From: Budvicia aquatica DSM 5075 = ATCC 35567
Lineage (GTDB): Bacteria; Pseudomonadota; Gammaproteobacteria; Enterobacterales; Enterobacteriaceae
Assembly (NCBI RefSeq): GCF_000427805.1
Contig: NZ_ATYS01000049.1
Location: 1 to 38,211 of the forward strand
Reading direction: 5' to 3'
DNA: 38,211 nt
In this document: piece by piece, positions 35,145 through 38,211 of the stretch
How the letters are laid out: the number at the start of each line of letters is the position of its first letter
Position numbering within the stretch: the stretch's first letter is position 1
Notes under the pieces: generated by a model
The model's database searches: none
What the model saw: the letters and a program-made list of their open reading frames with translations, nothing else
What the model was told of the DNA's origin: nothing
Program-made: the position numbers and the translations under genes

Positions 35145-36712
35145 TACTGACAGGTCCAACTCCAGCCTTGAAGGTTATTGAGTACTGTCCAGTCGCCGTG
35201 GGCTTCTGGCGCGCCTTCCCCAAGGCTGACACAAGGATTGACTAAATAAGTGTGATTAAGGTTTAGCAGCCATACCCATGCGGCATCGCCCCTGACACCT
35301 GCTCCTGCTTTACCGTCCCAGTCTACCTTTTGCCAGAAAGGAATCGCAGCCTGCCAGTCAGGTGCAGAAATAGCCTGTTGTAGCGTTTTATCAACCTGTG
35401 CATTGGCATAATAACCGGGGTTAAAATAACCTTCACCGCCCAGTCTGCCTGCATAATGATGGTAAAGCTCCATTGGATCTAAACTGCCCCAGCCAAATAG
35501 GGTCGGATTAGCATGCATATAGCGTTCAACGGTTTCCCAACTGCCCGACTTGAGGGTCACTTCGATGCCTAGCGGGCGAACCATGGCGCTAAATGCCTGC
35601 GCTAAATCTCGGCGAGTACTGTCACCGCTGGCATACCACAGCGTTAATTTAGCCGGAATTCCATTTTTTTCACGAATACCATCAGCTGTTTTAGCGATCC
35701 ATCCGGCCTGATCCAGAATATTCTTAGCCTGAATGATGTCTCCGTCTTTAAATTTAGCCTCAGGGTTATCCCATGGTAATCCTTCTACGGCAGTAAACGC
35801 GGGCGTTGCTTGTCCGTCAAACAGCTGAGACGCTAAAATATTACGATCAACGGCATAGTTAATGGCTTTACGCATTGCGATGTCTGAGGTGATGTCATTA
35901 CCCACATCGTTACCCTGAGCATCTTTTTTTCCTGAAGGGGTCATCGGGAACATGATTCCCCGATTTTCAACGCTTTTTTGAACAAGCAATTTCATGTTTT
36001 TGACCGGCTGATTGGCCAGCGTTTGCGGAATTCTGATTAAATCCAATTTCCCACTGCTGGCGGCCGCGTATGCACTGTCTTGATCCAAAAAGACAAACAC
36101 CAATTTTTCAAAATCATTCTTCTTGCCGGCGTAATAAGGATTAGCTTCAACGATTAATTGCTGCCCCGGCTGGAGGCTGGTGAGTTTATAGGGGCCTGCA
36201 CCAATAGGATGTTGGGCAAAATCAGCGCCATATTTCGCTTTAGGTACAATGCCTAATGCGCCCAATACGTGAATAAACGTACTTTCAGGGCGTTTTAACT
36301 CAATAACAACCGTTCTGTCATCAATCTCTTTGGCCTGCTTAAAGCTTCCCATATCTGCTTTTCCCCCGCTGGTGGCGGCTTGGTTATAGGAATAAGCCAC
36401 GTCTGTTGCGGTGAGCGGTGAGCCGTCAGAGAATTTGAGGTCAGGTTTAAGATGAATAGTCCAGCTTAGACCGTCTTTACTGAGCGTATAGCTATCGACT
36501 AATACCGGCTGCCAGCTTAAGTCAGCATTTTGGCGGAGTAATGGGCTATGAAGTAAAACATAGCTTCCATGGCTCCAGCCAAGGAGAGGATCGAATCCTT
36601 CAGTGGGTTCAGCACCGACGGCTAATTTTAACGTATGTGCTTGAGCAGTAGCTCCAGAGACTGAAAGAGCAGTGAATAAGCAAAAAGCTAAAGGGCATAA
36701 ATTAACCTTCAT
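35144..36712 (-). CDS. ABC transporter substrate-binding protein, peptide/nickel family
   Basis: A 522-residue periplasmic binding protein (SBP family 5) with a signal peptide (LAFCLFTALSVSGATAQA, cut before HTLKLAVG). Typical segments are SKDGLSWTIHLKPDLKFSDGSPLTATDVAYSY, HPIGAGPYKL and MRKAINYAVDRNILA. It groups by eye with nickel/metallophore-binding members (NikA, CntA, YntA) more than with dipeptide binders; the C-terminal pattern HGDW-x-VLNNLQGW recalls the HGHGW-x-x-x-AN-x-x-EW ending of those proteins. That subfamily call is tentative. It is the first gene of a tightly overlapping five-gene operon and sits upstream of two permeases and two ATPases. Confidence 0.85.
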   Translation of the reverse strand: MKVNLCPLAFCLFTALSVSGATAQAHTLKLAVGAEPTEGFDPLLGWSHGSYVLLHSPLLRQNADLSWQPVLVDSYTLSKDGLSWTIHLKPDLKFSDGSPLTATDVAYSYNQAATSGGKADMGSFKQAKEIDDRTVVIELKRPESTFIHVLGALGIVPKAKYGADFAQHPIGAGPYKLTSLQPGQQLIVEANPYYAGKKNDFEKLVFVFLDQDSAYAAASSGKLDLIRIPQTLANQPVKNMKLLVQKSVENRGIMFPMTPSGKKDAQGNDVGNDITSDIAMRKAINYAVDRNILASQLFDGQATPAFTAVEGLPWDNPEAKFKDGDIIQAKNILDQAGWIAKTADGIREKNGIPAKLTLWYASGDSTRRDLAQAFSAMVRPLGIEVTLKSGSWETVERYMHANPTLFGWGSLDPMELYHHYAGRLGGEGYFNPGYYANAQVDKTLQQAISAPDWQAAIPFWQKVDWDGKAGAGVRGDAAWVWLLNLNHTYLVNPCVSLGEGAPEAHGDWTVLNNLQGWSWTCQ

Positions 36713-36753
36713 GATATGATCTCACTCCCGCGTTTTTTTTATTTTAGTCTTTA

Positions 36754-36793
36754 TTTTGGTGAAGTTCATAACTTTTGGTTAAAACTTCATACT
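36754..36793 (-). promoter_or_regulatory. Tandem imperfect repeats upstream of the ABC operon
   Basis: On the plus strand two units, TTTTGGTGAAGTTCATAACT and TTTTGGTTAAAACTTCATACT, share the blocks TTTTGGT (36754 and 36773) and TTCATA (36765 and 36786), 19-21 bp apart. They begin 42 bases upstream of the binding-protein start and may be paired sites for a regulator. They contain direct TATGAA copies, not the inverted GTATGA/TCATAC of a NikR site. The rest of 36713-37017 is AT-rich with no gene. Confidence 0.4.
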
Positions 36794-37017
36794 TTTTCAT
36801 CTGCTTTTATAACAAGGATGAAAAATTAGCACTTTGATATAGATCTGATTATTGAAGGTCAGAGTGAAAATGTGTGTGATAAAAAAACGAGGGAAAATAG
36901 CGGTCAATTTTTATTCTGTCAGAACAGGATAATTGGCTATAATCTATACGCAGATGGTGAAAAAAAGATAAAATCGTGCAAAATATGAGCGATAGCGCAT
37001 TTATCTTAATTTTTTTG

Positions 37018-37046
37018 TTGCATCGTCTCTCAGGTCTCCCTAGAAT
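37018..37046 (+). promoter_or_regulatory. Promoter of the tRNA-tuf operon
   Basis: TTGCAT (37018-37023) and TAGAAT (37041-37046) are 17 bases apart. The discriminator GCGCAGC is GC-rich, the hallmark of stable-RNA promoters under stringent control. The start would be near 37053, just before the first tRNA. Confidence 0.8.
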
Positions 37047-37060
37047 GCGCAGCACTTGAT

Positions 37061-37136
<76 letters not shown>

Positions 37137-37149
37137 ATCAAGAATTCCC

Positions 37150-37215
<66 letters not shown>

Positions 37216-37234
<19 letters not shown>

Positions 37235-37509
37235 TTATTGATTGCGTTGACGCGATGTGGCATCAATGCAGTACCTGAAAAGGTACCCGAAAGGGGAAGG
37301 CTGAGAATCTTCGATGAAGGTTTGAGCCGAGCGAAGCGAGACAACGTTGCCAAAGGCAACGGCCCGTAGGGTGAATCGCGAAGCGATGAATAATCCTTCC
37401 CCCACCACCATTATTGATTGCGTTGACGCGATGTGGCATCAATGCAGTGTCTGAAAAGACACCCGAAAGGGGAAGCCAAAACTTCCGAGTGAAACTTCCC
37501 CCACCACCA
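37216..37509 (+). ncRNA. rtT-like RNA: tandem repeats of the tRNA-Tyr 3' end
   Basis: A 57-base block starting in the tRNA-Tyr T-arm (37216-37272) recurs without change at 37392-37448, a period of 176 bp. A third partial copy of the 3' end, CTTCCCCCACCACCA, lies at 37495-37509. After each full block comes a 6-bp hairpin with a GAAA tetraloop: GTACCT/AGGTAC in copy 1 and GTGTCT/AGACAC in copy 2, two compensatory pair changes. A second hairpin, CCC-GAAA-GGG, and a third GAAG/CTTC stem follow in both. Copy 1 also has CGTTGCC-AAA-GGCAACG (37345-37361). This mirrors the rtT RNA of the E. coli tyrT locus, built of 178-bp repeats of a tRNA-Tyr 3' end, but here it is at tyrU. Confidence 0.75.
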
Positions 37510-37553
37510 AGGTTTAAAGAGTGTTGAAGCACCAGGTCGCTGAGTTCGGAACT

Positions 37554-37628
<75 letters not shown>

Positions 37629-37631
37629 AGT

Positions 37632-37707
37632 GCTGATATAGCTCAGTTGGTAGAGCGCACCCTTGGTAAGGGTGAGGTCGGCAGTTCGAATCTGCCTATC
37701 AGCACCA
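37632..37707 (+). tRNA. thrT: tRNA-Thr (anticodon GGT)
   Basis: A 76-base cloverleaf with acceptor GCTGATA/TATCAGC, anticodon GGT in CTTGGTAAG, T-arm TTCGAAT and encoded CCA. It lies three bases after tRNA-Gly and 115 bases before tuf, as in the E. coli thrT-tufB junction. Confidence 0.96.
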
Positions 37708-37729
37708 AAATTCCCTTCTCTGATTTTAA

Positions 37730-38211
<482 letters not shown>

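Noticed and set aside
36754..36793. NikR operator upstream of the ABC operon
   Set aside because: NikR needs inverted GTATGA and TCATAC separated by 16 bases; here the TATGAA copies are direct repeats.

Overview
The window looks like the chromosome of a facultatively anaerobic enterobacterium (order Enterobacterales). Nearly every recognisable protein is close in sequence and length to its E. coli counterpart (FrdABCD, Hyb/Hyp, MtlADR, AtoSC/AtoDAEB), and the right end carries the classic tRNA-Thr / tRNA-Tyr / tRNA-Gly / tRNA-Thr / tuf order. Gene order differs enough from E. coli to suggest a more distant family. Budviciaceae (Budvicia, Pragia, Leminorella) is a guess that was not tested.

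Layout. 1-93: the last 30 codons of an unidentified gene, then a bidirectional terminator. 145-3466 (minus): frdABCD, fumarate reductase. 3771-6641 (minus): a DASS-family dicarboxylate transporter and an aspartase/fumarase-superfamily lyase, with a divergent LacI-type regulator at 6976-8022. Two near-identical palindromic operators lie between lyase and regulator. 8417-18446 (plus): one long, mostly overlapping operon hybOABCDE-hybF/hypA-hypB-hybG/hypC-hypD-hypE, for uptake hydrogenase 2 and most of its NiFe maturation machinery, behind a perfect FNR box. 18447-19001: a mannitol promoter region with four CRP-type sites. 19002-22893 (plus): mtlADR. 23113-31732 (minus): atoSC regulators, a purine nucleoside permease gene with its own PurR-like box, then atoDAEB behind a sigma-54 promoter and a palindromic AtoC-type upstream site. 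31999-36712 (minus): a five-gene peptide/nickel-type ABC importer. 37061-38211 (plus): four tRNAs and the start of tuf, with tandem repeats of the tRNA-Tyr 3' end forming an rtT-like RNA.

How the genes fit together. The first 18 kb can be read as a hydrogen-to-fumarate respiration block: hydrogenase 2 passes electrons from H2 to menaquinone, fumarate reductase passes them to fumarate, and the lyase/DASS pair could supply fumarate and exchange dicarboxylates. Nickel supply may be a second theme: HypB carries a very long histidine-rich segment built from tandem 45-bp repeats, and the ABC importer resembles nickel/metallophore importers. The rest is carbon uptake (mannitol, short-chain fatty acids/acetoacetate, purine nucleosides) and translation genes.

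I found no insertion sequence, prophage, CRISPR array or defence system. The most unusual structures are the rtT-like RNA with compensatory stem changes, the LacI double operator embedded in a larger inverted repeat, the structured spacer before hypB, and the PurR-type box in front of the gene inserted into the ato locus.
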